A stretch of DNA of 60,966 nt from positions 1-60,966 of the forward strand of contig JACKJR010000009.1 in the NCBI GenBank assembly GCA_020637855.1, in the 5' to 3' direction. Made by a program: the position numbers and the translations under genes. The notes under the pieces were generated by a model. The model was not told the origin of the DNA. It saw only the letters and a program-made list of their open reading frames with translations, and did not search any database. Positions 60,964 to 60,966 of this stretch are shown piece by piece (positions within the stretch are counted from its first letter, which is position 1; every line of letters begins with the position of its first letter). Source of the stretch: Rhodobiaceae bacterium. GTDB lineage: Bacteria; Pseudomonadota; Alphaproteobacteria; Rhizobiales; Tepidamorphaceae.

Positions 60964-60966
60964 CAG

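Overview
The window comes from the chromosome of an alphaproteobacterium, most likely a member of Hyphomicrobiales (Rhizobiales). The evidence is the gene content: ctrA and chpT of the CtrA phosphorelay, a clustered set of GANTC (CcrM-type) sites upstream of ctrA, eipA (DUF1134), homospermidine synthase, an RpoH sigma factor, a serC-type leader and the order tolQRAB-pal-cpoB-tilS-ftsH. I cannot name the genus. Nothing looks like a prophage, plasmid, insertion sequence or CRISPR array. Coding density is high and composition is uniformly GC-rich, except for AT-rich spacers near 17.5-17.7 kb, 36.0 kb, 40.9 kb and 55.9-56.1 kb.

Layout. 0.2-3.9 kb: ruvCAB, a Tat-type metallophosphoesterase and ybgC. 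4.2-10.8 kb: the Tol-Pal envelope system and tilS. 11-16.2 kb: ftsH, two unrecognised exported proteins and glmM. 16.3-23.6 kb: a class V aminotransferase, an outer-membrane beta-barrel protein with a perfect CtrA site upstream, serC with a leader RNA, serA and a DUF4139 protein. 23.8-30.5 kb: an MFS exporter, homospermidine synthase, a DMT exporter, purA and an unrecognised membrane protein. 30.6-32.5 kb: a TPP riboswitch controlling a thiamine-precursor ABC transporter without its ATPase. 32.6-36.2 kb: peroxiredoxin, rpoH, rluD, a small membrane protein, an inverted pair of structured repeats and tRNA-Glu. 36.5-40.4 kb: a BKACE enzyme, an aldo/keto reductase, an ArsR regulator with two operators, a NIPSNAP protein and a DMT exporter. 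40.4-44.6 kb: mntR and a divergent sitABCD manganese transporter with an MntR box in its promoter. 44.6-48.2 kb: a coiled-coil membrane protein, eipA, a YHS-domain protein and cysQ. 48.3-58.0 kb: chpT, cheA-cheW-cheY-cheB-cheR, ctrA and fliI-fliJ. 58.3-61.0 kb: a sulfotransferase-like protein, a class IV aminotransferase, a GNAT protein and the edge of a membrane protein.

How the parts may fit. The 48-58 kb block places the phosphotransferase (ChpT) and its master regulator (CtrA) on either side of a compact chemotaxis signalling set, beside flagellar export genes. The rest of the window supplies likely CtrA targets: the outer-membrane protein with a perfect TTAA-N7-TTAAC site, possibly tolQ (a one-mismatch site), and eipA, which is known to be CtrA-activated in Brucella. 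This suggests co-organised control of cell cycle, envelope and motility, but that is inference. Beyond genes, the window holds at least three families of short palindromic or structured repeats. The most striking is two tandem hairpins of about 77 nt immediately before tRNA-Glu. They are inverted copies of one another, and their stem sequences have diverged while pairing is kept.
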